Assembly: GCA_003427395.1 (NCBI GenBank)
Contig: BFEA01000089.1
Coordinates: 3,229,299 to 3,261,164 of the forward strand
DNA from: Chara braunii
Taxonomy: Eukaryota > Streptophyta > Charophyceae > Charales > Characeae
DNA: 31,866 bases
Reading direction: 5' to 3'
In this document: positions 1-8,050 of the stretch, piece after piece
How the letters are laid out: each line of letters starts with the position of its first letter
Position numbering within the stretch: position 1 is the first letter of the stretch
Notes under the pieces: model-generated
Told to the model about the DNA's origin: nothing
Databases searched by the model: none
What the model saw: only the letters and a program-made list of their open reading frames with translations
Made by a program: the position numbers and the translations under genes

Positions 1-58
1 GGGACCGTGGAGGGAGGAAGAGATCCTCGCCTCCTGGTACCTGCCCTGCTGCTGCTGA

Positions 59-494
59 GGCGGCGATGGCCGCCGTGCTGCTGCTGCTGTCCTCGCTCGC
101 TGCTGCCGCTGCGCTAGCTCGCGCTGCTGCTGTCCTTCCTCCTGCGCTAAGAATAGCGCTCAAACGGCGCTCTGGCGCCGACCTTACCGCACCGTGTAGA
201 ATACCGGTGGGTCGATAGCATCACTGAGGCTGGACCGGTACCTTTGTACCGGTGGGCAGAGGTTGGCCTCTATGCTGCGAGGCCTGACCGTGCCCTGAAC
301 CGTCCAGATGGACGGTTCAGCCCCAACCGGCGGGCGGCAGCCTCAAGAGCGCCGCCAGGCCCAAACGGTAACATCGTTTGGGCCGGCCCGTCGGGTCTGG
401 TCCAAGGTAAGGCCTTTAAGGCCTGTAGTACCCCAAGGTCGGGCCTTTGGCCCTACTGTGTCCCTCTACCCTATGTCGGGTCCGGTAGGACCCG
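59..494. repeat. Array of about eleven short hairpins
   Basis: Consecutive inverted repeats with small loops, arms read directly: 59-64/69-74, 144-149/154-159, 165-170/175-180, 234-241/246-253, 265-270/279-284, 297-305/310-318, 333-338/351-356, 358-367/375-384, 410-414/420-424, 441-445/449-453 and 477-483/488-494. Arms are 5-10 bp and perfectly complementary. Six loops are tetranucleotides (GATG, AGAA, TCTG, CTTT, AGAT, GGTA). The first hairpin lies between CTG triplet runs (about 46-57 and 76-90). Stems differ in sequence, so this is not a simple tandem repeat. I see no protein family in the open frames that cross it. Function unknown; a structured RNA or a cluster of hairpin DNA elements are both possible. 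Confidence 0.75.
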
Positions 495-564
495 TGTGGC
501 GTCGAAGATGCAACAGTGTGCCTCCTGCCCCGACCATCAGAAAGAGCTGGCCCTGTCATCTAGC

Positions 565-599
565 TCTGTAGAAGGACTGTCTTCTGTAGAAGGACTGTC
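565..599. repeat. 18-bp tandem duplication
   Basis: TCTGTAGAAGGACTGTC occurs at 565-581 and again at 583-599, a period of 18 bp with 17 identical bases. Probably replication slippage. Confidence 0.9.
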
Positions 600-774
600 A
601 TGTAGTGCTGAGAAATTCGTGAGTGTTTCTATAGTTCTTGAGTCTGGAGTAAGGGAAGGGATGCTTCTTTTTTCAAGAGTTCTAGACCTCTGACATCTCT
701 AGAAGCACTCACAGTTTTCTTCGTGACTCGTGAGAATAGTGTACTGGAGCAAGACCTATGGAAAACGTCGAAAA

Positions 775-811
775 TAGGCCTCTTGTGGATAAACTAGGCC
801 TCTTGTGGATA
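775..811. repeat. 20-bp tandem duplication
   Basis: TAGGCCTCTTGTGGATA occurs at 775-791 and 795-811, a period of 20 bp. Apart from this and the 565-599 repeat, the stretch 495-1,300 shows no gene, RNA or element that I recognise. A 7-bp inverted repeat (TTCTAGA/TCTAGAA) sits near 680-705. Confidence 0.85.
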
Positions 812-1278
812 TTCAGGCCCACCTTCACTTAGGGAGGGAAAAAGGCTTGCTGCGGCCCACAGCCGAGAACACTTGCATGTCTGTTAGGGCCCCGTGAGGG
901 CTTGGTCCTCGCAGCTGTAAAAAAAAAACAACGACAGAATCTTCTCTTCTCCGTGTTTTTTTGTTCTTGAGACACCAAGCTGCATCGTATTCAATATACA
1001 GGATCTTCCAGGAGTGTATTGTGTGGTTGTTTTGATAATATAGAATTAATCGATATATTGGAATAGGATTAAATTCTATGTTAGTACTAACATAGACTAG
1101 GGTTAGCAACTAGAGATTTGGACGGGATGGGCTGAAGACAGGCGTCTTCACTATGGGAGGTCCGCGGTTGTGGATGGGTCTGGCCGAAAGTGCCTTTCCC
1201 AGCCTGGTTTGGCTACTGAATTCATGTGAGGGACGCCGGCCCGGTTTCCCGGTTTTATAAAAGATGATTTCCTTTATA

Positions 1279-1356
1279 AAAAAAAAAAAAGGAGTGCAAT
1301 TTTTTATATATATCGTCACAATATATATCATATATATATATATATATCGTCACAAA
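1279..1356. repeat. A tract and TA-rich repeat
   Basis: An A tract (about 1,278-1,290) is followed by TA dinucleotide runs. TATATATATCGTCACAA is present twice, at about 1,305-1,321 and 1,339-1,355. The stretch is low complexity and separates unassigned DNA from the U6/SINE cluster. No coding signal seen. Confidence 0.7.
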
Positions 1357-1385
1357 CAGAACTGCCCGGTATATATGTATACAGG

Positions 1386-1423
1386 ATCTTCTCTTTATCG
1401 TTCCAACGAATGTCCCGAAGGAC
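1386..1423 (-). pseudogene. U6: U6 snRNA 5'-end fragment
   Basis: Read on the minus strand, 1,423 to 1,386 gives GTCCTTCGGGAC, the 5' stem-loop of U6, then the TTGGAACGATA segment and an AGAGAAGAT segment from the catalytic region, after which similarity ends. U6 is the Pol III-transcribed RNA at the spliceosome active site. The hallmark ACAGAGA reads AAAGAGA here, about half of the RNA is missing, and I see no U6 upstream element or T-run terminator, so this is a retroposed or truncated copy. It abuts SINE-A at 1,427 head to head, and the SINE's target duplication is made from this 5' end. Confidence 0.8.
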
Positions 1424-1426
1424 ACC

Positions 1427-1554
1427 ATCTGGCCTAGCTCAGTTGGTACACCCTGAACTGTTGAGATACCTACGGCCTGTCAATTCCATGATGATACCTC
1501 AAGACCGTCGATCTTTCCACAACAACAAAAAAATAAAAAAAAAAAAAAAAAAAA
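1427..1554 (+). mobile_element. SINE-A copy (tRNA-derived) with target site duplication
   Basis: About 128 bp. The head reads GGCCTAGCTCAGTTGGTACA, which fits a Pol III A box and the D arm of a tRNA, followed by an AACTGTTGAGATAC anticodon-arm-like segment. The body contains ATGATACCTCAAGACCGTCG and ends in an A-rich tail (about 1,527-1,554). It is flanked by TCCCGAAGGACACC (1,413-1,426) and TCCCAAAGGACTCC (1,555-1,568), 12 of 14 identical, which I read as the target site duplication. Other copies or parts: about 2,240, 5,615, 6,268 (minus), and within the cassettes at 13,209 and 27,738. Non-autonomous; it would rely on a LINE, which I do not see here. Confidence 0.75.
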
Positions 1555-1930
1555 TCCCAAAGGACTCCGGGGTTATCTGGAATGATGCGTTTCTCGAATA
1601 TAACACTATAACGGCGATAAGATTTAAGTCGTAATCACCTTACGACTCTTCCGACTGCATCTGGCCATCACTGCGTCCACGTGCATCCCAGAAAACGTCC
1701 TCGTTTGAGCATGCCTTGCGGTTCGGAAAGTGGTTAATCGAAATTTTAAACCGTTTTTTTTATTGTTGATATTAGTACTTGATCGTACACCTCTGGATTT
1801 AGGGCCTCGCTCCGCCACTCACCACATGCAGACAGGTCAAGATGAGAAGATTATGGCGGTGCATCTTTCCATGTTTTATCGGAAGATTCATTCTCATTTT
1901 TGCACATTTGTTGAGTGGTTGAGCGAGGCC

Positions 1931-1984
1931 TTTATGCGTGCCATCCTTGCCCAGGGGCCATGCTAATCTTCATTCTCTGTATTC
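1931..1984 (-). pseudogene. U6: U6 snRNA central/3' fragment
   Basis: On the minus strand 1,984 to 1,931 matches plant-type U6 from ATACAGAGA through AGATTAGCATGGCCCCTG to a GCAAGGATG-GCACGCATAAA segment. A 4-base insertion (ATGA) separates ACAGAGA from AGATTAGC, which would break the catalytic region, and both the 5' stem-loop and the 3' terminal sequence are missing. Downstream on the minus strand (about 1,928-1,866) lies a 60-bp segment also present at 13,938-13,873 (shared core GTGCAAAAA then GAGAATGAAT), so these sequences spread together at least once. Confidence 0.85.
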
Positions 1985-2012
1985 GATTCATTAACTTGTC
2001 GAGACTGCGGAG

Positions 2013-2150
2013 TACCTGGATCTGCCCCCCACCAATAGATGGAGCCTCCCCCTGGAATGCTAGCAGTGCCTGCTCTTACCTGCACCACTAGCATCCGCGA
2101 GGGCTGTTATAAAAAGAAAAAAAAGAAAAAAAAAAGAAAAAGAAAAAGAT
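2013..2150 (+). mobile_element. SINE-B-like copy with A-rich tail
   Basis: CCCACCAATAGATGGAGC here matches the same segment in the minus-strand SINE-B copy ending at 3,668. It is followed by a hairpin (GCTAG/CTAGC arms around 2,058-2,093), then GGGCTGTTATAAA and a long A-rich tail (2,111-2,149). The corresponding hairpin in the other copy has different arms (GGTGGT/ACCACC), so shape is kept while sequence changes. The usual GGGACGCTGG head is absent or badly diverged. Confidence 0.55.
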
Positions 2151-2237
2151 GCTACTTGATAGTACATAAAATCTCTCCAGCTTTTAATTTTACTGAACTT
2201 TTATCTTCAGGAATCTCTCGAAATTTAATCAAGAGGC

Positions 2238-2305
2238 CCAAGAGCCCTAGCTCAGTGGGTACACCCATGAACTGTTGAAATACCGACGAGAGTTCGAAAG
2301 AATGG
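2238..2305 (+). mobile_element. SINE-A head, body diverged
   Basis: CCTAGCTCAGTGGGTACACC (A box-like) and AACTGTTGAAATAC match the SINE-A head. AGTTCGAAAG at about 2,290 fits a Pol III B box. The preceding CCCAAGAGCC is shared with the copy at 27,738, so the repeat starts a little upstream of the tRNA-like part. A T-rich tract follows at 2,324-2,351. No clear target duplication. Confidence 0.65.
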
Positions 2306-2420
2306 TTCTAGATGAATAAAACCAGATTTTTTGTTTTTTTATTTTTTTTTCAGTTTATATTATAGAAGTAAATGAATGAGGCCGGGAATCCCTCAACATC
2401 TCAACCCGGTAGTGAAGCTT

Positions 2421-2446
2421 CTGCTGGAAACCGGGTCCAGCGTCCC
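2421..2446 (-). repeat. SINE-B head fragment
   Basis: On the minus strand this reads GGGACGCTGGACCCGGTTTC then CAGCAG, the 5' hairpin of SINE-B (GCTGGA/TCCAGC arms). No body is recognisable beside it. Confidence 0.65.
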
Positions 2447-2641
2447 CTGGTCTGCAACTTCAAGAAAGTGAGCAACTGGAGCAAAACTTTTAGGACTCAG
2501 AATAGGGGGAGCAAAACAGCCAAGAACTACTGAGGAATTCATATCCTGGATCTCCTGCTAATCTCTCTGGGAGCCTTACCCAGCTTCCCTTCAAGATCTT
2601 ACAGAAAAGACACCAAGCACGGATCTGTAACCTCAAGGAAC

Positions 2642-3205
2642 CCTGAACCGCCAAGACGAGTTTCCCACCACGCACCCTTGGATCTTCAATCAACCGACCA
2701 AGATCACTATGGATACAGTTCAAGTTTGCTTCCTACCCTACTTATGCTAACTACAAGCAAGGGGAGCGTTCCCACTGCCGGTAGCACTCACACTGCCTCC
2801 GTAGTGCTACCTTGTCAGGTTATCGTGAGTAGATTCCAAAGGATGTGTTTCACGAAAGCGTTTACAACACTCAGAAATCAAAACACCAATATCGATATCT
2901 AATCCACAAGGCCAAATCTACTGCTTAAAGANCTAGGATCCAAGACAAAATCATGTGCCAGCTAGATCATCTCACCAGCGAAATCCCTCTTCTCCATCAG
3001 GGCTACTCTCTCATTATGGCTTTCCAAACACCCTGTAAAGAGCCCGAGCTGCCATGACGGGTTTCCCACCGCGCTCCCTTGGATGTTCATGGCATAACGA
3101 TCTCAATGGGAACAACTTAAGTTTGCTCTTCACCGGTTCTCACTTTCCACCTGACCAGTAGCGTTCCCACCGCCCCTGGTTCATTGCACTCACACTGCTC
3201 CAGGA
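2642..3205. repeat. Diverged direct repeat pair (about 160 bp each)
   Basis: 2,642-2,800 and about 3,040-3,205 share blocks in order: a GAC(G)GGTTTCCCACC block, CCCTTGGAT plus CTTCA/GTTCA, an ATGG-ACA block, AAGTTTGCT, GCGTTCCCAC and GCACTCACACTG. Spacing between copies is about 400 bp. No reading frame is shared, so this looks like a non-coding repeat or an old duplication. A single N occurs at 2,931. Confidence 0.6.
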
Positions 3206-3665
3206 GGCGCCGCTGCTAGTACCAAGAGTTTCTCCCTGAGCCACTCTAAAATTCCTAAAACTGCGTCCCTGTCTTGATAGTACGCTGCAGCTATAAGCAG
3301 AGAAAAGCACCTTATCAGAAACCAAAGGAAATCCCGATTTTAAAGTATAGGGGATAAGAAGAGAAACAACAAAAAAAAATCATAAAGAAAAGGCAGACCC
3401 GATAACATCTCCTATAATTAAGACACTCTTGATGGACATGCTCACTACTTACCTCAGACAAGTATGCTGCCACTATATAGGCAATAAGAGAGCAAGAGAA
3501 ATACTACTACTGTAACAGTGACTTTATCCCAAAGGCATGGACAGGGCGAAGTAAAGAGCAGACAAATTGAAATATCCCCTAATGTCACTATATGCAGGAA
3601 GAGAGGAGTGGAAATGCGTAGGTCGAGAGCAGCAGGTCCAATTTCAACATGTGAAAAAATCAGTA

Positions 3666-4219
3666 TCTTTTTTTTTTTTTTTTTAATTTTTTTTTTTTTA
3701 TGAAGGCCCTTGTGCAAGGCCTCTATCCTGGTGGTGGTAAGAGAACCACCGGGATTGAAGCTTTGCCTGGTGGGCCGCTCCATCTATTGGTGGGGAGCAA
3801 CACCTGCTGGAAACCGGGTCCAGCGTCCCTTTAAATACATCTTTTACAAAACAGCACATCTTGAAGTGACGCCCTTGTGCTGGAAACCGGGCCCAGCGTC
3901 CCATATCCAATCTACTCTTCCATTCCCAACCTGCAGCAGGGTCGAGTATTGGGGGGAGAAACACCAGGGGGCACCAGTGGAGTCTCCCTCCATCCCCTAG
4001 CCCCTGCCATCCGCCTACTATCCTCATGGCGCCTATTAAACTCTTCCCTGAGAATGTACTAAGAACTTTATGCTGAGAATCGGGCTCAGCGTCCCATAGG
4101 AAAAAAACAGATAGTCAGGCCCCGTCCCAGCATCCCTTAACTTTTTGACTCACAGTGCGTTTAACTTATTGGGAGCGACGCCATTGCTGGAGCCCCTGCC
4201 CATCCCCTATCCAATCCTA
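3666..4219 (-). mobile_element. Composite SINE-B block with three heads, flanked by a 29-bp repeat
   Basis: On the minus strand this block holds three GGGACGCTG-type heads (ending near 4,096, 3,903 and 3,830), then the CACCAATAGATGGAGC body, a GCTTCAATCCC segment resembling a B box, a GGTGGT/ACCACC hairpin and a long A tail (T run at 3,668-3,702 on the plus strand). It is bracketed by TCCAATTTC(A/G)ACATGTGA plus AAAAATCAGTA at 3,637-3,665 and 4,220-4,248, 28 of 29 identical. This could be an unusually long target site duplication, or a segmental duplication. The head hairpin arms vary between copies with pairing kept (see findings). Confidence 0.6.
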
Positions 4220-4249
4220 TCCAATTTCGACATGTGAAAAAATCAGTAA

Positions 4250-4490
4250 GTCTATCCTACGGGTAGGGGTAGATAAGGAGCAACGTATCTGAACCTAACT
4301 CCAATCATATTCCCGTTTTGAAAGGTGGACAAAAGGACGAGAGGAAATCCATGAATATTGCCTAAGGTACTGACCAAGCAGAGGACACGAAGTGGACAGC
4401 CAGAAAGCAGTCCGCACCTCTGCACCTCTCCTCCTCTGTTAATACTTCGTGGATGAAGCATCCAAGAATATGCAGTCATTAGACAGAGTG

Positions 4491-4521
<31 letters not shown>

Positions 4522-4985
4522 GCGAGAAAACATGAATCTATCCTTACAGATGTCCAGATACAGAGCCATGAGCGCCCGGACTGAAGATGTGTGAGAAACC
4601 CTAAAGTCTGTCCTGCTCATAACTCAACATGAGAGGACAGGGATAAGCCCTCGTGCTGGACACAAATTATAACCTACATATGTAAAACTAGGTACCCAAT
4701 TTTCTCTGCTCACTCATGATTCCATCAGATACTGCCGTAGCAATGAAAATACGTAAAACCTTGAAAATTCACATGAAGCAAGTCGAGGACCGACTGAAAC
4801 GATAACCCGACAACATAAAGTTCTGGTTCAAACACTGAGAGACCTACAGCCATGAGGCTCGACGAATCTAGTCCAAAACAGTGACTATATGCACGTAAAT
4901 GAGCATCTTTGGCATACCAGTATCCAAGCAAGAATCTAATATACCAAAGAGACTCAGGTATAGCGGATAGTAGAAGAAATCCCAA
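4250..4985. other. No recognisable gene; poly(A) tract
   Basis: Holds an A tract of about 29 bases (4,491-4,519), probably a retroposon tail whose body I cannot identify, and a GTGCTGGAC remnant near 4,646 resembling the SINE-B head. Nothing else recognised on either strand. Confidence 0.5.
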
Positions 4986-4987
4986 AG

Positions 4988-5251
4988 CACGTTGTCTCCT
5001 TGGCTGTGTGAGCAGCACTCCCACCGCCGTAGCAAGCTCTCCCACTGCTTCCCCTGACGCTGCTGCCAACCTTCATGTACTTTATGGATCCGCCTTGGAG
5101 AGCCGAGTGCGCAGAGGTAAGGTATGGAATGGAAACCCCAGCACGGCCAAATGTGGAGTGCATCACGTTGTCTCCTTATCAATGTCGACAACACTCCCAC
5201 CACCATCGCAAGCCCTCCCACTGCTTCCGATGACGCTGCTGCCAACATTGT
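4988..5251. repeat. Direct repeat pair, period about 177 bp
   Basis: 4,988-5,072 and 5,164-5,251 share CACGTTGTCTCCTT, AACACTCCCACC-like, GCAAG(C)CCTCCCACTGCTTC and TGACGCTGCTGCCAAC blocks. The arrangement indicates a tandem duplication of roughly 177 bp that has since diverged. Confidence 0.8.
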
Positions 5252-5484
5252 GTCTTCAGTGTGGCTTCCTCAAATTGGTGTAATAGGTGATGTATGCAGC
5301 TGTAGGGATGCCAGGATATCATAGCGCCGAGTGCAAAGGCACTCCCTCCCCCACTCAAGGGGGAGGTGGAAACTACGATACTTTTCCCTCGGGCCGCCAT
5401 AGCCCCGGGACCTGGCAGGGTGGGCGTGGCGATGTCTGATAAGCGTTTCCCTGCCCCGCGCCTTGCCCTACTCGATCCCTGTGT

Positions 5485-5521
5485 GCAGCGTTAACGCTGC
5501 TCAGCGCAGCGCTAAAGCTGC
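5485..5521. repeat. Two adjacent palindromes
   Basis: GCAGCGTTAACGCTGC (5,485-5,500) is a perfect 16-bp palindrome. GCAGC-GCTAAA-GCTGC (5,506-5,521) is a hairpin with a related sequence. A similar pair is found near 28,036-28,070. Role unknown. Confidence 0.8.
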
Positions 5522-5589
5522 TTAGCCCTAACGCTCATTCGCGCGATCCCCCCAAACCAGATATTTCTGAATTGCTTGAATTGCCTGAA

Positions 5590-5668
5590 TTGCCTGGGGG
5601 CGGGTCAGCTCAACGATGATATCTCAAGGCCGTCGCCCTTGAAAAAAAAAAAAANAAAAAAAAAAAAG
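5590..5668 (+). mobile_element. 5'-truncated SINE-A with A tail
   Basis: Contains ACGATGATATCTCAAGGCCG followed by TCGCCCTT and a 26-28 base A tract interrupted by one N (5,655). This is the SINE-A 3' body and tail; the tRNA head is absent. Upstream, a TGAATTGCC-type unit is repeated at about 5,567-5,596. Confidence 0.65.
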
Positions 5669-5767
5669 ACATTTAGTCTAGAGATAGGGCGAGGGGCAAG
5701 CTTTCATTTACTTATCTGTGTTTCTTTCCGTTTTATTTTTTTTGTAATATACAGGGGGACAGTACGG

Positions 5768-5870
5768 AAGGCAAATAAATCTTTGTCCAAAAGAAAACGG
5801 ACAGGAGCCCACTCGCCTCGGCCCGAAAAATTTCACAGGCCGCCCCTAGCCCCTGTATATCCATGAAGGC
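5768..5870 (+). repeat. Family C short repeat, copy 1, flanked by 11-bp repeats
   Basis: Shares AATCTTTGTCCAAAAG, CAGGA-CCCACT, GCCTC-G-CCGAAA, AGGCCG and CCCCTGTAT-CCAT blocks, in order, with 7,915-8,020. A hairpin (GCCT/AGGC arms) is kept in both. AGTACGGAAGG (5,761-5,771) and AGTACGCAAGG (5,871-5,881) flank it and look like a target duplication, although this copy has no A tail. Confidence 0.65.
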
Positions 5871-6062
5871 AGTACGCAAGGGCACCTGAGAAAGATTTAC
5901 TGCGACAGCCACCTGCTGTCATAGGCCACGTTGGGCCGTGATCGTAAATTGGTCTACGGCATCAGGCTTATGGAGGACGTTTCTTTATTATTTCTGGCCT
6001 ATCAGAAGCTTAGGCTTAGGGGAATTCGATTTCCGTCGGTAATTTAAGTGAACAGGATTCGA

Positions 6063-6107
6063 AAAAGGTTTGAGAAAAAAAAAAAAAAAAAAAAAAGGTT
6101 TGAGAAA
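6063..6107 (+). mobile_element. Poly(A)-only insertion with flanking duplication
   Basis: AAAAAGGTTTGAGAAA occurs on both sides of an uninterrupted A tract of about 22-24 bases (about 6,075-6,098). The duplicated AAAGGTTTGAG is what a target site duplication would look like if only the tail of a retroposon had been inserted. Nothing else lies between the copies. Confidence 0.6.
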
Positions 6108-6268
6108 TGCTATCCTAAAGCACTGATGCTGAAACGGAAGGACGAAAGAATGGGGACCTGGGACTTTCTTGGCTCCAAGATGGAAGCCAGGCCCCGTGTT
6201 TCCCGTACTTGGGTAGCATCCAAAGGACCGAAAACTAGGGGACCTTGTGGTCAAGCCAGGGCATGATT

Positions 6269-6334
6269 TTTTTTTTTTTTTTTTTTTTTTTTAAAGGGCG
6301 ATGGCCTTGAGGGATTATCATGGGACTAGTCACC
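6269..6334 (-). mobile_element. 5'-truncated SINE-A with target duplication
   Basis: On the minus strand: GGGGTGACTAGTCCCATGAT then ATCCCTCAAGGCCATCGCCC and an A tract. Flanked by CCAGGGCATGATTTT (6,256 onward) and CCAGGACATGATTTT (6,335 onward), one mismatch, consistent with a target site duplication of about 13-15 bp. The tRNA head is missing. Confidence 0.7.
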
Positions 6335-6349
6335 CCAGGACATGATTTT

Positions 6350-7489
6350 CCGGACAGGACAGGACTACCGATCTTTTTTTTTTCTTTTTTGTTCTTTTTT
6401 TTTTTTGCACAAAAACTAGTCTTGCTGCTAGGGAGGGTGGTCAGTCGTAAACAGAAATTGGCCTCTATAACAGAGTGGCTGCATAGAATCGACGAAAATA
6501 CGTCGGCCCGGACAAGCATTCTGCAAGCATTCGGAAACAGGTCCTGACACTGAGACTTGAGTACCGGCCCAAAGGGCCTCCCCACACCACTGTCGAAAAT
6601 GCGATTTTGGATAGTTTCTCTTGGCCACACAGGATGTGGACATTGGAGGCGCTGCAAGTTGTCGGAGAATGCTTCTCGACACCTCCTCCTGTCGAAAGTT
6701 GTTGAATCCCCACCCAGCCCGCTACTGCTACTCCGATGGTTTCGACAGTCCTCGGCTGAGCCATAGACTTCACTTCGGAATTTGGCGAGTGGGCGTGAGG
6801 TCGGGAAGGAGTGACTGATGTTTGTCGTACCCTCAGGCGCATTAGTCTTTTTCCATCTTGCATTCGCAAGTGTGTTCATTCTACAGTGCTGTGTGTGTAA
6901 AGGGGGGCAAACTGTAGAAGGGAGGCTGTAGACCTCATTCTGACAGCCGTAGAATATTTTTGCCTTTCGACGGTGGTGTGGCCAGGCCCAAAGGCTTTTC
7001 AGACTATTTTTTTGGGACTGCGTGGCATTGTTTTTCGGAAAACCGCAGTCTGGACTCTGGAACTTTGCTTGGAGGCCGGAGGAGATTTGGAAGTTCACTG
7101 TAGAGCTACTCGACATGTAGTCAGGACGGTAGACTATTAATAGTAGTTTTTGAGTTTCTCTACTCCTCTTTCACCACAACATGGGGATGGGGAGTTGCCC
7201 CGGAACGGGTTGGAGGAATGTGTGGCCCATTGTGGGGAAGAAGTTAAGGAGGGAGACTGTAGTGGCTCTCAAGTCCGTTTTCTGCGGTCCTCAGGGGTGA
7301 AACTACTTTTCTCATTACAAGTTGTGACGGATTTTCATCTGGACTCTAATCATTGGTCGTTTTTGTCGATCTCTGATTGCATGTGTGATATCTCATAATC
7401 TCACCGCCTGCTATCAGCCAATCCTTCGAGGCTTTGTTTTCTTTGTTTTTGTTTTTTTTTTTGTTTTTTGTTTTGTTTTTGGTGGGGGA
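6350..7489. other. No recognisable gene; T-rich tracts at both ends
   Basis: T-rich runs at 6,373-6,406 and 7,437-7,480. An 882-nt frame is open on the minus strand (7,116-6,235), but it runs through the SINE-A copy and two homopolymer tracts, has no family resemblance that I can see, and ends in lysine runs made by poly(A). I treat it as chance. Confidence 0.5.
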
Positions 7490-7888
7490 GGATAATTTAC
7501 AAAATACCCCCATAGGTTGAGATATATCCCAAAATCATGGCAAAATGTCCCTAAAAGATGTGGGTAGAGCGGAATGCCCCTGTGACAAAAAAAAACATTT
7601 TGTATACCACTAGTGTTGGTTGGACCCCCATCTTTGCAATATACCCCTACCGGGTACCGGCCAACTTTGCAAAATGGCCCAGTACTTGCCGACTTCTCCT
7701 AGGCGCTATTGCAAAATGCCAAGGCCCAAACGGGGGGGTCCAGATTGCAAAGTTGCTCACCCGCCTGACAGGGGCACCACACAAAGATTTCGGCCCGAAA
7801 GGGCGTTCCCCTGAATCCTCTCTACGCACATCTTTCAGGGGCATTTTGGCATATATTTCAACTTATGGGGGTATTTTGCAAATTATCC
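7490..7888. mobile_element. MITE-like element with long terminal inverted repeats
   Basis: The left end reads GGATAATTTACAAAATACCC CCAT and continues for about 90 bp; the right end is its inverted copy, ending TGGGGGTATTTTGCAAATTA TCC. Paired blocks include ATACCCCCATA, GAGATATAT/GAAATATAT, AAAATG(T/C)CCCT and AAAGATGTG-GTAGAG. The interior repeats a GCAAAAT-CC-type motif several times (near 7,639, 7,671, 7,710, 7,748). About 399 bp, no coding capacity. Long inverted repeats and the GATAATTTGCAAAATACCCC style suggest a Mutator-like or related non-autonomous DNA element. No convincing target duplication. Confidence 0.8.
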
Positions 7889-7914
7889 CTTTTTCTTAAA
7901 GATGCTCACGGTGG

Positions 7915-8050
7915 ATTGCCCAAGGCAAAGAAATCTTTGTCCAAAAGGAAATGCGCAGGAACCCACTGGCCTCAGTCCGAAATTCAGAGGCCGTCACTTG
8001 CCCCTGTATTCCATAAAGGCGATACCAAAAAAAAAAAGAAAAAAAAAAAG
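7915..8050 (+). repeat. Family C short repeat, copy 2, with A tail
   Basis: Same ordered blocks as 5,768-5,870, followed by an A-rich tail (8,029-8,049). GGCCTC/GAGGCC (arms near 7,969 and 7,996) form a 6-bp hairpin. The tail suggests this family spreads by retroposition. No A or B box is evident, so its promoter type is unknown. Confidence 0.65.

Noticed and set aside
1-150. Signal peptide or Leu/Ala-rich coding region from CTG repeats
   Set aside because: No open frame with supporting context; CTG runs with a hairpin in between explain it.
6235-7116. 293-codon open frame on the minus strand
   Set aside because: Runs through a SINE-A copy and two homopolymer tracts; the C-terminus is lysine runs from poly(A); no domain recognised.
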